Notes under the pieces: generated by a model | What the model saw: the letters and a program-made list of their open reading frames with translations, nothing else | What the model was told of the DNA's origin: nothing | Database searches by the model: none | Made by a program: the position numbers and the translations under genes | Assembly (NCBI GenBank): GCA_029287575.1 | Contig: JARFQW010000089.1 | Coordinates: 1-62,044 of the forward strand | DNA: 62,044 nt | DNA from: Gammaproteobacteria bacterium | GTDB taxonomy: Bacteria; Pseudomonadota; Gammaproteobacteria; Steroidobacterales; XN24 | Direction: 5' to 3' | Shown here: piece by piece, positions 18,637-28,362 of the stretch | Layout of the letters: every line of letters starts with the position of its first letter | Numbering within the stretch: position 1 is the stretch's first letter

Positions 18637-19589
18637 TCGGCTCCTGGCTGCGTTTGCGCAGGGCCGGCATTGCGGGCATCAACCGGCGCAATGCCGGACT
18701 GATCATGCCGCACAACCGGCGGGCCCAGTACCCGCTGGTGGACGACAAGCTCAGAACAAAAGAACTGGCGCTGGAGCACGGGATACCGGTACCCGCGCTC
18801 TACGGGGTGATCAGAACACCGCACGATATCCGCGACCTGCCCGCCATCGTCGCCGACCGCAAGGATTTCGTGGTCAAGCCGGCTCACGGCAGCCAGGGCG
18901 ACGGCATCATGGTGATTGTCGACCGGACCCGCCGGGGCTTTTATCGCACCGCCGGAGGCCGGGTCGTCGATTCCGACGGCATGTCCCATCACCTGAGCAA
19001 TGCGCTCAACGGGCAATACAGCCTGGGCGGGCAGCCCGACCATGTCCTCGTGGAGTACCGGGTCGACTTCGACCGGATTTTCGACGGCATCACTTTCCAG
19101 GGCGTGCCGGACATCCGGATCGTGGTGTATCGCGGATTCCCGCTCATGGCCATGGTGCGGTTGCCGACGAAGGACTCCGACGGGAAGGCCAACCTGCATC
19201 AGGGCGCGGTCGGAGCCGGGCTGGACCTGGCCACGGGGAAGACGCTGACCGGCGTCGTGGGAACGCGCAGCGTGGATGAGCATCCGGATACGGGCGAACC
19301 CATTGCCGGTGTGAGCCTGCCCTACTGGCGGGACATGCTCCTGACATCGGCGCGCTGCTTCGACATCACGGGCCTGGGCTACCTGGGCGTTGATCTCGTC
19401 CTCGACGCGAAACACGGCCCCCTGGTACTGGAGCTGAATGCCCGCCCGGGGCTCAACATCCAGCTCGCCAACCGCGACGGCATCCTGCGCAGAGTGGCGG
19501 CGATCGATGCGCTGGACCGCTTCGGCGCGGAGGCCGAAGAGCGCGTGGAAACCGCTGTGGCGGCCCTGGGCCCGTCTGGCGCGCACTGA
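18633..19589 (+). CDS. RimK-like ATP-grasp ligase (alpha-L-glutamate ligase-like)
   Basis: ATP-grasp protein of 318 residues. The visible landmarks are the ATP-binding region VVKPAHGSQGDGIMVI, a central VLVEYRVD, the substrate/metal segment DIRIVVYRGFPLMAMVRLPT and the metal-ligand end GYLGVDLVLD...VLELNARPGLNIQ. RimK relatives join amino acids, often glutamate, to amines or carboxylates of a peptide or small molecule; the substrate here is unknown. It starts at GTG 18633, overlapping the transmembrane gene by 4 bp. Confidence 0.9.
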   Translation: MIGSWLRLRRAGIAGINRRNAGLIMPHNRRAQYPLVDDKLRTKELALEHGIPVPALYGVIRTPHDIRDLPAIVADRKDFVVKPAHGSQGDGIMVIVDRTRRGFYRTAGGRVVDSDGMSHHLSNALNGQYSLGGQPDHVLVEYRVDFDRIFDGITFQGVPDIRIVVYRGFPLMAMVRLPTKDSDGKANLHQGAVGAGLDLATGKTLTGVVGTRSVDEHPDTGEPIAGVSLPYWRDMLLTSARCFDITGLGYLGVDLVLDAKHGPLVLELNARPGLNIQLANRDGILRRVAAIDALDRFGAEAEERVETAVAALGPSGAH

Positions 19590-19632
19590 AATACGATGAG
19601 CGTTCGACCGCAGGCCGGGTTAGGCTCAGTGG

Positions 19633-20418
19633 ATGTCTGACCAGGCAATCCGGCGGCCGACTGTTTTTATCACCGGCGCCGCCGGTGGGATCGGTCTGGC
19701 GGCCGCCCTGCGTTTTCATGCGGCGGGCTGGCGGGTTCTGGCGGCGGATCGTGATGCGGCCGGTCTCCAAGCCCTGCAGCGCTTAACGAGCGCCGACCGG
19801 TTGGTGACGGTCTGCTGCGATGTGACATCTTCGGCCGAGGTTACCGCGGCATTCGAATGTCTGAAGGAACGGTTTGGTCCGGCCCTCGACCTTCTCGTGA
19901 ACAATGCCGGCGTACTCCATGTCGGGCGGTTCGAGGAGCTTGACGCTGCGGAGCATGACCAGACGATCCGGGTCAACGTCAACGGCGTGCTGGCGGTACT
20001 GCATGCGGCCTTTCCCTTTCTCAAGGCAGCGCGGGGCGCCCGGGTCGTGAACATGTCATCGGCCTCGGCGGTTTTCGGAGTCCCCGAGTTCGCCAGCTAT
20101 TCGGCGTCCAAATTCTTCGTCCGGGGGCTCACCGAGGCGCTTGCCGTGGAGTGGCGGGCCCACGAGATTCATGTCTGTCACGTCATGCCCGCGTTCGTGG
20201 CCACCGGCATGGTCGAGGATCAGCATGCCGATTCGATGGACCGCCTGGGTGTTCGCCTCACGGCCGAACAGGTGGCTGAGGTCGTATTCCGGGCCGCGAC
20301 CCGGAGAAAGCGCCTCTCGTGGCCCGTTGGCGGGGGGTTCCGCGTGCTACGGATCATACTGGGGCCCGCGCCGGAGTGGCTCAAGAAGCGAATCATGGGA
20401 TGGATAACGGGGTACTAG
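19633..20418 (+). CDS. Short-chain dehydrogenase/reductase (SDR)
   Basis: Classical SDR of 261 residues. It has cofactor motif GAAGGIG, NNAG, the catalytic Ser in NMSSAS and the YSASK Tyr/Lys pair. The Asp at the end of the second strand (LAADRD) suggests NAD rather than NADP preference (inference). The C-terminus is basic and hydrophobic (LGPAPEWLKKRIMGWITGY). It is followed at once by a second SDR gene. Substrate unknown. Confidence 0.88.
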   Translation: MSDQAIRRPTVFITGAAGGIGLAAALRFHAAGWRVLAADRDAAGLQALQRLTSADRLVTVCCDVTSSAEVTAAFECLKERFGPALDLLVNNAGVLHVGRFEELDAAEHDQTIRVNVNGVLAVLHAAFPFLKAARGARVVNMSSASAVFGVPEFASYSASKFFVRGLTEALAVEWRAHEIHVCHVMPAFVATGMVEDQHADSMDRLGVRLTAEQVAEVVFRAATRRKRLSWPVGGGFRVLRIILGPAPEWLKKRIMGWITGY

Positions 20419-20423
20419 GGGCA

Positions 20424-21248
20424 ATGCCGAAGACCGCGGATTACTTTCGGGACAAAGTGGTATTTATTACCGGCGCGGCAAGCGGCATCGGCCTTGAAAT
20501 GGCCCGTCAGCTGCTGACGTTCGGGGCCCGGGTCGTGTTGTCCGACCGCGACGCGGAAGGCTGCGAGCGGGCAGCGGTCCGCCTGGGTGAAGGAGCCATC
20601 TGGCTTCGTCTGGACGTGGCCGACGGGCCGGCTTTCGAGACGGCTCTGGATGAAGCCTGGCGGCGCTGTGGCCGGGTGGACATCCTGGTGAACAACGCCG
20701 GATTCGGCATGGCCGGGGAGACCGCTGACATCGACGCGGACATGTGGGAGCGGATTGTCGCCGTCAACCTGATGGGTGTCGTCCACGGCTGCCGGCTGGC
20801 GTTTCCCCGGATGGCGGCTCAGGGGAGCGGGCAGATTGTCAATATCGCTTCGATGTTCGGGCTGCTGCCCGGGCCCTTGTATACCCCCTATGTCACTACC
20901 AAGCATGCCGTTGTGGGGCTGTCCCGTTCCCTGCGTCTCGAAGGCCGGGCGGCGGGGATCAAGGTCAACGCCATTTGTCCCGGGTTTATCGAAACCCGAA
21001 TCATCGAGAATGCGGAAACGGCGGGCGTGGACTCGTCCACGGCCCGCGAGACCATTCCGTTTCGTTTCCTGCCGGTCGAGCGGGCCGTAGCCACGATGCT
21101 CGACGGGGTGGCCCGTGACCGGGAGATCCTGCTGTTTCCCATTGAAATGAAGCTGCTGTGCTGGCTGGACAGGATAGCTCCGAGCTTGAGCGGCTGGCTC
21201 GTGGAGCGAACCCTGGCCGATACACGCCGCGCTCTCGCAGGCCCCTGA
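20424..21248 (+). CDS. Short-chain dehydrogenase/reductase (SDR), second copy
   Basis: SDR of 274 residues with GAASGIG, VNNAG, a Ser in NIAS and the YVTTK active-site pair. It is clearly related to its neighbour but divergent, so this is an old tandem duplication or two co-selected enzymes. The C-terminal stretch FPIEMKLLCWLDRIAPSL could be an amphipathic membrane contact. I prefer ATG 20424 (GGGG 10 bases upstream); an in-frame ATG at 20400 overlaps the previous gene. Confidence 0.87.
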   Translation: MPKTADYFRDKVVFITGAASGIGLEMARQLLTFGARVVLSDRDAEGCERAAVRLGEGAIWLRLDVADGPAFETALDEAWRRCGRVDILVNNAGFGMAGETADIDADMWERIVAVNLMGVVHGCRLAFPRMAAQGSGQIVNIASMFGLLPGPLYTPYVTTKHAVVGLSRSLRLEGRAAGIKVNAICPGFIETRIIENAETAGVDSSTARETIPFRFLPVERAVATMLDGVARDREILLFPIEMKLLCWLDRIAPSLSGWLVERTLADTRRALAGP

Positions 21249-21298
21249 GCCGGGGGCAGGGCGATTGACCAGGTCTGCTGCACGGCCCCGGGTTTCGC

Positions 21299-21304
21299 TA
21301 TAAT
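21299..21304 (+). promoter_or_regulatory. -10 element of the nqr operon
   Basis: A perfect TATAAT in the gap before nqrA. The -35 region is poor (CTGCTG-like), so an activator may be needed. A 9-bp hairpin (21313-21334) would lie right at the 5' end of the transcript. Confidence 0.5.
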
Positions 21305-21414
21305 TCGCGTTCTTCCCGGCCATTGGGTCGGGAACCGCCCAGAGGGGGGGGCGCGGCTTGCGCGGCGGCTCCCCGTGCCTCAGCGCGGCAGCGCGCAGAC
21401 CCGGAACCACGGCC

Positions 21415-22764
21415 ATGACCATCACAATAAAACGCGGTCTCGACCTGCCGATTGCAGGTGCCCCCGATCAGACCATCAGTGACGCGCCTCCGTCGTCGAG
21501 TGTGTCCGTACTCGGCCGCGACTACGTCGGTCTCAGGCCCAGCATGGAGGTCCAGGAGGGTGATTGGGTCGAGTCGAGCCAGCCGCTTTTTCGGGACAAG
21601 AACAACCCGGGCCTGGTGGCCGTCGCTCCCGGGGCCGGCGTGGTTCGCGAAATCCGCCGGGGACCGCGGCGGATACTCCAGGCGGTCCGCATCGAGCTCG
21701 ACGGGGACGCGCATCGGACATTTCCCGTGCGCGCGCCGGACGAACTGGTGGCTATGGACCGATCCGACGTTGTGTCGACGCTTGTGGATTCGGGGCTCTG
21801 GCCCTCGTTACGAACGCGTCCCTATAGCAAGGTCCCGTTGCCCGACGAGGTGCCCGCCGGAATCTTCGTTACAGCGATGGACAGCAATCCCCTGGCAGCC
21901 GACCCGTCGGTCGTGATCGCGGACGCCCGCGAGGATTTCCTGAACGGGGTCACGGTGCTGACCCGGTTGACGAACGGCCCGGTGCATGTCTGCCGACGTG
22001 CCGGCAGCGACGTGCCGGCGCCGGAACTGGAGCGGGTCAGCATCGCCGAATTCGACGGCCCCCATCCGTCCGGTCTGCCGGGCACCCATATTCACTTTCT
22101 GCAGCCCGTTCACGCCGGGCGATCGGTCTGGTATCTGAACTACCAGGATGTCATCGCCGTGGGCCGGCTGTTCACCCTGGGCCGCCTGGTGCCGGAGCGG
22201 ATTATCGCCCTCGGTGGGCCGTCGGTCCGTCAGCCCAGGCTGCTTCGCACGCGCATGGGCGCGGCCGTCGCAGGGTTGCTGGAAAACCAGCTCGAGCCGG
22301 GCGAGGTCAGGGTGATTTCCGGGTCGGTGTTCTCCGGCTATCGTGCCGCGGGCTGGGCAGCCTACCTGGGCCGTTATCATCTCCAGCTCTCGGTCCTGCC
22401 CGAGGGTCGGCAGCGTGAGTTGTTGGGGTGGATCATGCCGGGCCGCCGGAAATTTTCGGTTACGAATGCCTTTGCTTCGAGCTTTGCCCGGGGGCGGCGG
22501 CTGTTCGGGCTCACCACCAGCCAGAACGGCAGCCCGAGAGCGATGGTGCCCATCGGGTCTTACGAGCGCGTCATGCCGCTGGATATTCTGCCGACCCAGC
22601 TCCTCAGAGCCATTGTGGTCAAGGACACGGACGCCGCTCAGAAGCTGGGCTGTCTGGAACTCGATGAAGAAGACCTGGCCCTTTGTACCTTCGTCTGCCC
22701 GGGCAAGTACGACTACGGCCCGATGCTCCGGCAGAACCTCGAACAGATTGAGAAGGAAGGTTGA
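21415..22764 (+). CDS. nqrA: Na+-translocating NADH:quinone reductase subunit A
   Basis: Peripheral cytoplasmic subunit of the sodium-pumping respiratory complex. The 449 residues begin [17 protein letters not shown], the conserved family start. Further typical segments are [29 protein letters not shown] and [14 protein letters not shown]. An in-frame extension of 19 codons upstream is rejected on alignment grounds. The stop overlaps the ATG of nqrB (TGATG). Confidence 0.97.
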   Translation: MTITIKRGLDLPIAGAPDQTISDAPPSSSVSVLGRDYVGLRPSMEVQEGDWVESSQPLFRDKNNPGLVAVAPGAGVVREIRRGPRRILQAVRIELDGDAHRTFPVRAPDELVAMDRSDVVSTLVDSGLWPSLRTRPYSKVPLPDEVPAGIFVTAMDSNPLAADPSVVIADAREDFLNGVTVLTRLTNGPVHVCRRAGSDVPAPELERVSIAEFDGPHPSGLPGTHIHFLQPVHAGRSVWYLNYQDVIAVGRLFTLGRLVPERIIALGGPSVRQPRLLRTRMGAAVAGLLENQLEPGEVRVISGSVFSGYRAAGWAAYLGRYHLQLSVLPEGRQRELLGWIMPGRRKFSVTNAFASSFARGRRLFGLTTSQNGSPRAMVPIGSYERVMPLDILPTQLLRAIVVKDTDAAQKLGCLELDEEDLALCTFVCPGKYDYGPMLRQNLEQIEKEG

Positions 22765-23978
22765 TGTCTGGACTCAGAGCCTATCTGGATCGCCTCGAGC
22801 CCCTCTTTCTCAAGGGTGGCAAATTCGAGAAATTCGGCGCTCTCTACGAGATGGTGGACACGTTCCTCTACAGCCCGAAGGACGTCACCCGCAGCGCGCC
22901 CCACGTGCGCGACGCCATAGACCTAAAGCGGGTCATGACTTATGTCGTCATCGCCGCGCTGCCGGTTGCGCTGGCCGGTATGTACAACATGGGTTTCCAG
23001 GCCAATACGGCGCTGGCAGCCCTTGGCCAGTCCGGAATCGACGGCTGGCGCGGCCAGGTCATCGACGCGCTGGGTATCGGCTACGATCCCGGCAGTTTCG
23101 CCGCCTGCTTCTGGCACGGATTTCTGTATTTTCTGCCGGTGTACGTCGTGACCCTGGCGGCCGGAGGGTTCTGGGAAGTCCTGTTCGCCGTGGTCCGCAA
23201 TCACGAGGTGAACGAGGGCTTTCTGGTCACCTCCATGCTGTATGCCCTGATCCTCCCTCCGACGATTCCGCTTTGGCAGGTAGCGCTGGGGATCAGTTTC
23301 GCCGTCGTACTGGGAAAGGAGGTTTTCGGCGGCACCGGCAAGAATTTTCTTAACCCCGCGCTTGTCGGCCGGGCGTTTCTTTACTTCGCGTATCCCGCCC
23401 AGAATTCCGGTGACGCCGTATGGGTGGCCGCCGACGGCTACTCCGGCGCAACACCGCTCGCCCTCGGGGCGGAAGGCGGGGTCGGCTCGATCACTGGTGA
23501 CGGTGTGACCTGGATGGATTCGTTCCTCGGCATGGTGCCGGGCACGATCGGCGCCGAATCCACGCTCATGTGTCTGATCGGTGCGGCGTTTCTTCTCTAC
23601 ACTCGGGTAGCGTCCTGGCGCATCATGCTGGGTGTCCTGCTCGGCATGATCGGGACGTCGCTGCTGTTCAACGTGGTCGGCAGCGACACCAATCCCATGT
23701 TCGCCGTACCCTGGCACTGGCACCTGGTCCTGGGCGGTTTTGCGTTCGGCATGGTCTACATGGCCACCGATCCGGTATCGGCGGCGCATACGGCCAGAGG
23801 CCGGCTCTGGTATGGGGCCCTGATCGGGGCTCTGACGGTCTTGATCCGGGTAGTCAATCCGGCGTTTCCGGAAGGCATCATGCTCGCGATTCTGCTGGGC
23901 AATGTGTTTGCGCCCCTGATCGACCATTTCGTCGTGCAGTCGAACGTTCGCCGCCGGGAGAAACGCTATGTCCAATGA
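22764..23978 (+). CDS. nqrB: Na+-NQR subunit B (FMN/riboflavin membrane subunit)
   Basis: Integral membrane subunit of 404 residues with about ten hydrophobic helices. Thr230 in SGAT (227-230) is the site where FMN is attached covalently through phosphate in this family. This subunit passes electrons to ubiquinone and forms part of the Na+ path. It overlaps nqrC by 11 bp. Confidence 0.97.
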   Translation: MSGLRAYLDRLEPLFLKGGKFEKFGALYEMVDTFLYSPKDVTRSAPHVRDAIDLKRVMTYVVIAALPVALAGMYNMGFQANTALAALGQSGIDGWRGQVIDALGIGYDPGSFAACFWHGFLYFLPVYVVTLAAGGFWEVLFAVVRNHEVNEGFLVTSMLYALILPPTIPLWQVALGISFAVVLGKEVFGGTGKNFLNPALVGRAFLYFAYPAQNSGDAVWVAADGYSGATPLALGAEGGVGSITGDGVTWMDSFLGMVPGTIGAESTLMCLIGAAFLLYTRVASWRIMLGVLLGMIGTSLLFNVVGSDTNPMFAVPWHWHLVLGGFAFGMVYMATDPVSAAHTARGRLWYGALIGALTVLIRVVNPAFPEGIMLAILLGNVFAPLIDHFVVQSNVRRREKRYVQ

Positions 23979-24729
23979 CAGCATCGCCAAGACCCTGCTG
24001 GTGGCGATCGGCCTGTCACTGGTCTGTTCGGTCATCGTGTCGGTTTCCGCTGTGGGCCTGAAGCCCCGTCAGGAGGCCAACGCCGAGGCAGCCCGGCGGG
24101 CTGAGATTCTCCGCTCTGCCGGCCTCCTGGAAGCGGACACTGACGTGGACGCGGTGTTCCGGGATCGGGTCGAAGCCCGTGTGCTGGACCTGGACAGCGG
24201 CCAGATCGTGGCCGACATGGACCCCGACGCTCTCGACGGCGCCGCGACGAGCACGATGCTGCTTCCGGAGGAGGACATTGCCGGCATCGTCAGGCGGCCC
24301 CGCTACGTGTCTGTCTATCTGGTTCGTGACGGCGATGACGTCGACAAGGTCGTGCTGCCTGTTCACGGCTACGGCCTGTGGTCGACCATGTACGGGTTCC
24401 TCGCCCTGGGCGCCGACGGCAATACCGTGGAAGGACTGAGCTTCTACCAGCACGGGGAGACGCCGGGTCTGGGTGGCGAAATCGAGAACCCCCGGTGGCT
24501 GGCGGGTTGGCAGGGCAAGAAGGTCTACGGGGACGGCGAGGACGTCAGGCTGGGTGTCATCAAGGGCCAGGTGGACCCGGAAAGCCCCCAGAGCGAGTGG
24601 CAGGTTGACGGGCTGTCGGGCGCCACGCTGACCTCTAACGGGGTCACCAATATGATCCACTACTGGCTCGGGGATGGTGCCTTCGGGCCGTTTCTTGCGC
24701 GGCTGAGAAACGGAGAGTCCTTGTCATGA
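23968..24729 (+). CDS. nqrC: Na+-NQR subunit C (covalent FMN)
   Basis: A 253-residue protein with one N-terminal membrane helix ([23 protein letters not shown]) and a periplasmic flavin domain. Thr220 in [10 protein letters not shown] is the expected FMN attachment residue. Flavin transfer normally needs ApbE, whose gene is not in this window. The stop overlaps the nqrD start (ATGA). Confidence 0.97.
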   Translation: MSNDSIAKTLLVAIGLSLVCSVIVSVSAVGLKPRQEANAEAARRAEILRSAGLLEADTDVDAVFRDRVEARVLDLDSGQIVADMDPDALDGAATSTMLLPEEDIAGIVRRPRYVSVYLVRDGDDVDKVVLPVHGYGLWSTMYGFLALGADGNTVEGLSFYQHGETPGLGGEIENPRWLAGWQGKKVYGDGEDVRLGVIKGQVDPESPQSEWQVDGLSGATLTSNGVTNMIHYWLGDGAFGPFLARLRNGESLS

Positions 24730-25385
24730 GCAAGAATCGCGATGTGTTCCTCGAACCGATCGTCGACAACAACCCGATCACCCTGCAGGTGCTCGGGGTC
24801 TGTTCGGCGCTCGCCGTTACCACGAAACTGGGTCCGGCCCTGATTATGTCGCTGGCGCTTACCGCGGTCGTGGCGGCGTCGAATGTCTCGGTCAGTCTCA
24901 TCAGGAATCACATGCCGGGGCCCATCCGGATCATCATCCAGATGACCATTATCGCGAGTCTCGTGATTGTCGTAGACCAGCTTCTGAAAGCCTATGCCTA
25001 CGACATCAGCAAGCAGCTCTCGGTGTTCGTCGGATTGATCATCACCAACTGTATCGTGCTGGGACGCGCGGAGGCGTTCGCGTCGAATAATCCGGTCTGG
25101 CCGAGCTTCCTCGACGGCCTGGGGCACGGATTGGGCTACAGCGTGGTGCTCATCGTGGTCGCCGTGATGCGCGAACTGTTCGGGTCCGGAACCCTGCTGG
25201 GCTACCCGATCCTGCCGACGGTAACCGACGGTGGCTGGTACGTTCCCAACGGGCTGATGCTCCTTGCGCCGAGCGCGTTCTTCATTATCGGGCTGCTGAT
25301 CTGGGCCGTGCGCGCCTGGAAGCCGGCTCAGGTGGAGAAAGACCAGTATCGGATTCATGTGGTCCACCGGACCGAGGCCGTCTGA
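24726..25385 (+). CDS. nqrD: Na+-NQR subunit D
   Basis: Hydrophobic subunit of 219 residues with six predicted helices. Family landmarks include [36 protein letters not shown] and a loop [12 protein letters not shown]. NqrD and NqrE form a pseudo-symmetric pair that holds an intramembrane iron centre. The stop overlaps the nqrE start. Confidence 0.97.
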   Translation: MSKNRDVFLEPIVDNNPITLQVLGVCSALAVTTKLGPALIMSLALTAVVAASNVSVSLIRNHMPGPIRIIIQMTIIASLVIVVDQLLKAYAYDISKQLSVFVGLIITNCIVLGRAEAFASNNPVWPSFLDGLGHGLGYSVVLIVVAVMRELFGSGTLLGYPILPTVTDGGWYVPNGLMLLAPSAFFIIGLLIWAVRAWKPAQVEKDQYRIHVVHRTEAV

Positions 25386-25993
25386 TGGAAGCCGCACTGA
25401 GTCTTTTTATCAAGTCGATTTTCGTCGAGAACCTGGCGTTGTCGTTCTTTCTGGGCATGTGCACGTTTCTGGCCGTGTCCAAGAAAGTCGATACCGCTCT
25501 GGGGCTGGGCGCGGCGGTGGTCGTGGTTCAAGCCATCACGGTGCCGGTGAACAACCTGATCTACCTGTATCTGCTGAAAGACGGCGCGCTGGCCTGGGCC
25601 GGGCTGCCGGAAACCGATCTGTCGTTTCTCGGGCTGATTACCTACATCGGCGTCATCGCGGCGATGGTGCAGATTCTCGAGATGTCGCTGGACCGGTTTT
25701 TCCCGGCCCTCTACAACGCGCTGGGGATCTTTCTGCCGCTGATCACCGTGAACTGCGCGATTCTCGGCGGATCGCTGTTCATGGTGGAGCGCAACTACAA
25801 TTTCGGGGAAAGCGTGGTGTTCGGTCTGGGCAGCGGCGTGGGCTGGGCCCTGGCCATCGTCGCGCTTGCGGGGATCCGCGAGAAGCTCAAATACAGCGAC
25901 GTGCCGGAAGGGCTACAGGGCCTGGGCATCACGTTCATCACGGTCGGTCTGATCTCCATGGCGTTCATGGCGTTCTCCGGCATTCAGCTTTAG
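25385..25993 (+). CDS. nqrE: Na+-NQR subunit E
   Basis: Hydrophobic subunit of 202 residues. It has the conserved [20 protein letters not shown] start and [17 protein letters not shown], whose Cys residues are expected to bind the intramembrane iron together with NqrD. A 45-bp gap to nqrF is the only real spacing inside the operon. Confidence 0.97.
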   Translation: MEAALSLFIKSIFVENLALSFFLGMCTFLAVSKKVDTALGLGAAVVVVQAITVPVNNLIYLYLLKDGALAWAGLPETDLSFLGLITYIGVIAAMVQILEMSLDRFFPALYNALGIFLPLITVNCAILGGSLFMVERNYNFGESVVFGLGSGVGWALAIVALAGIREKLKYSDVPEGLQGLGITFITVGLISMAFMAFSGIQL

Positions 25994-26038
25994 GGTCCTC
26001 GCGGCCGCACATCAGACAAGGGATTCGGACCTCCAGTC

Positions 26039-27259
26039 ATGTCGGAAATACTTCTTGGCGTCGCGCTCTTCACCATGATCGTTCTCTTGCTGGTGCTGGT
26101 GATCCTCGGCGCCCGCTCGCAGCTCGTTGCTTCCGGGGAAGTGAATCTCGTCATTAACGAAGAACGCACCATCCATGTTCCCGTCGGGCAAAAGCTCCTC
26201 GGCGCGCTCGCCGAGGAGAAGCTGTTTGTTCCCTCGGCCTGCGGCGGCGGTGGCAGCTGCGGCCAGTGCCGGGTGCGTATCTTCGAAGGTGGCGGCGCCA
26301 TTCTCCCGACGGAATCCAGCCTTATCACCAAACGAGAGGCCGCCGAGGGCGATCGCCTGGCCTGCCAGGTGGCGGTGAAGCAGGATATGAAGATCGAGGT
26401 GCCCCGTGAGGTATTCGGGGTCAAGCGGATGGAGTGTTCGGTCCGCTCGAACCGGAGCGTGGCGACGTTTATCAAGGAGCTGGTCCTGGAACTGCCGCCG
26501 GAGACCGACCTGAATTTCCGGGCCGGAGGGTACATTCAGATCGAGGCGCCACCCCACGAGGTGCAGTATTCGGATTTCGAGATCCCGGAGCGCTTCCGCG
26601 ACGACTGGGACCGGTATGACCTGTTCAAGTACGTCTCGCACGTGGAGGAACCGGTCATGCGGGCCTATTCCATGGCCAACTATCCCGAGGAAAAAGGCCT
26701 GGTTATGCTGAACGTCCGCGTGGCGACTCCGCCGCCCCGCCAGCCCGACGTGCCGCCGGGCCAGATGTCCTCATTCATTTTCAACCTCAAGCCGGGGGAC
26801 AAAGTCTGGGTTTCTGGGCCGTTCGGCGAGTTCTTCGCGAAGGAAACCGAGGCCGAGATGATATTTGTCGGCGGTGGTGCGGGCATGGCGCCGATGAGGG
26901 CGCACATCTTCGACCAGCTTCGGCGGCTGAAGAGTCAGCGCAAGATGAGTTTCTGGTACGGCGCCCGGAGCAAGCGGGAGATGTTCTACGTCGACGACTT
27001 CGAAATGCTCGCCGCGGAAAACGACAACTTCGACTGGCATGTGGCGCTGTCCGATCCGGTGCCGGAAGACGACTGGACCGGCTATACGGGATTTATCCAT
27101 GAGGTGCTGTATGAAAACTACCTCAAGGAACACCCCGCGCCGGAGGATTGCGAGTACTATCTTTGCGGTCCCCCGATGATGACACGCGCGGTAATCAACA
27201 TGCTCGAGGGGCTGGGCGTGGAGCGGGAGAACATTCTGCTTGACGATTTCGGAGGCTGA
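26039..27259 (+). CDS. nqrF: Na+-NQR subunit F (NADH-oxidising, 2Fe-2S/FAD)
   Basis: The electron entry subunit, 406 residues. It has an N-terminal membrane helix (4-24), then a ferredoxin domain with 2Fe-2S ligands Cys68, Cys74, Cys77 and Cys109. A ferredoxin-reductase module follows, with FAD motif RAYSMANYP and NADH-binding [15 protein letters not shown], and ends in LLDDFGG. nqrM follows after 5 bp. Confidence 0.97.
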   Translation: MSEILLGVALFTMIVLLLVLVILGARSQLVASGEVNLVINEERTIHVPVGQKLLGALAEEKLFVPSACGGGGSCGQCRVRIFEGGGAILPTESSLITKREAAEGDRLACQVAVKQDMKIEVPREVFGVKRMECSVRSNRSVATFIKELVLELPPETDLNFRAGGYIQIEAPPHEVQYSDFEIPERFRDDWDRYDLFKYVSHVEEPVMRAYSMANYPEEKGLVMLNVRVATPPPRQPDVPPGQMSSFIFNLKPGDKVWVSGPFGEFFAKETEAEMIFVGGGAGMAPMRAHIFDQLRRLKSQRKMSFWYGARSKREMFYVDDFEMLAAENDNFDWHVALSDPVPEDDWTGYTGFIHEVLYENYLKEHPAPEDCEYYLCGPPMMTRAVINMLEGLGVERENILLDDFGG

Positions 27260-27264
27260 CCGTC

Positions 27265-27486
27265 ATGACGACTTTTCTGCTGACGTTCGCGGTCTTTCTG
27301 CTGGCTCTTGGCGGCATGGCGATCGGTGTCATTGTGTCGGACCGCCGCATACGCGGCAGCTGCGGTGGCCTGGGCAACCTGCCCGGCATGGAGCCCGGCG
27401 ACTGTCCCGGCGTCTGCAACAAGCCATGCCCGAAACGCCGGGAGGCGATGCGCCGGGCTGCGCTCCGGGCAGGAGACGCGGCGTGA
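27265..27486 (+). CDS. nqrM: NqrM, Na+-NQR maturation factor
   Basis: Small 73-residue protein with one membrane helix (about 3-24) and a Cys cluster (RGSCGG... [14 protein letters not shown]). The family is known to be needed for Na+-NQR assembly, probably by delivering iron to the NqrD/NqrE site. The stop overlaps the next GTG start (GTGA). Confidence 0.95.
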   Translation: MTTFLLTFAVFLLALGGMAIGVIVSDRRIRGSCGGLGNLPGMEPGDCPGVCNKPCPKRREAMRRAALRAGDAA

Positions 27487-27902
27487 GCTACCGGGCCCGG
27501 GATTTCATGAGCCAGAGCTTTGTGACGTTCCATCCGGATATGGACGTGCTCGAGGTTGTGCGCAAGCTGACCGACTACAACATATCGGGGGGGCCGGTCG
27601 TCGACAGCCAGGGTAACCTGGTGGGCGTCATCTCCGAGATCGACTGCCTACGGGCCGCCGTTCAGGCCTCCTATCACGAGTCATGGGGAGGCACGGTTCG
27701 CGAGGTCATGCGTGAGGCCACGCGGACGGTCGATGTGGACGACAGCATCATGCACGTGGCCAAGCTCTTCGCCGATCAGGAGTATTCCTACTATCGGGGC
27801 TTTCCGGTCATGAAGAACAACCGCGTGGTGGGCCGCATCAGACTGCGCGATGTGCTCCGCGCCTTCGATGTGATGAGCCAGGAAGCCGGGGGAGGGAACT
27901 GA
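27483..27902 (+). CDS. Two-CBS-domain protein
   Basis: A 139-residue protein made of a tandem pair of CBS domains (about 8-62: [18 protein letters not shown]...GVISEIDCL; about 75-130: [15 protein letters not shown]...GRIRLRDVL). CBS pairs sense adenine nucleotides or similar ligands. It starts at GTG 27483, overlapping nqrM, and so is translationally coupled to the Nqr operon. A role in regulating Nqr or sensing energy charge is inference. Confidence 0.85.
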   Translation: MSYRARDFMSQSFVTFHPDMDVLEVVRKLTDYNISGGPVVDSQGNLVGVISEIDCLRAAVQASYHESWGGTVREVMREATRTVDVDDSIMHVAKLFADQEYSYYRGFPVMKNNRVVGRIRLRDVLRAFDVMSQEAGGGN

Positions 27903-27903
27903 G

Positions 27904-28362
27904 TTGCGATTCACTGAAATGTGTGAGGCCCTGGAGCAGGTTCGTCACTGGCATCTGGAAATTGCCAAGCGCTTCGGTGACGCGGCGACGGAAGCGAACA
28001 CCGGCCCGCGGGCGCGTCTGTTGTTCGACTACATGGGATCGCGCCACGAACTGTTCGCCCACGGGGTTGAGGAATTCATGACCGAGTGCCCGGCAGTGGA
28101 GCGTGACAGCTGGGCCAAGCATCCCGAACATGGCGAGAAACTCGACGATGTGCTCCGCCGGATGGAACGCTCTTCCGTTGGGCTGGAGGAGGCGGAAGAT
28201 CTCGGCGTGGCCGTGAATGCATTCTTTATCGATCTGTTCGATCAACTCGCTCGTGGCAGCGACAGCCGCCAGGTGCGCGAGGTGTTCGAGAGTCTCAAGG
28301 CCGGCGCCAAGAAAGAGCAGACGAAGCTGTCACGCAACGTCAACCTCATGCAGGACTTCTAG
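27904..28362 (+). CDS. Hypothetical all-helical protein downstream of the CBS gene
   Basis: A 152-residue soluble protein, predicted helical throughout (FTEMCEALEQVRHWHLEIAKRF..., HELFAHGVEEFM). No signal peptide or membrane helix is seen. Spaced His and Glu residues in long helices would suit a four-helix bundle of ferritin-like type, but no definite metal motif can be claimed. It starts at TTG 27904 with GGAGGG upstream, one base after the CBS stop. Its TAG shares bases with the convergent ppk1 stop. Confidence 0.75.
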   Translation: MRFTEMCEALEQVRHWHLEIAKRFGDAATEANTGPRARLLFDYMGSRHELFAHGVEEFMTECPAVERDSWAKHPEHGEKLDDVLRRMERSSVGLEEAEDLGVAVNAFFIDLFDQLARGSDSRQVREVFESLKAGAKKEQTKLSRNVNLMQDF

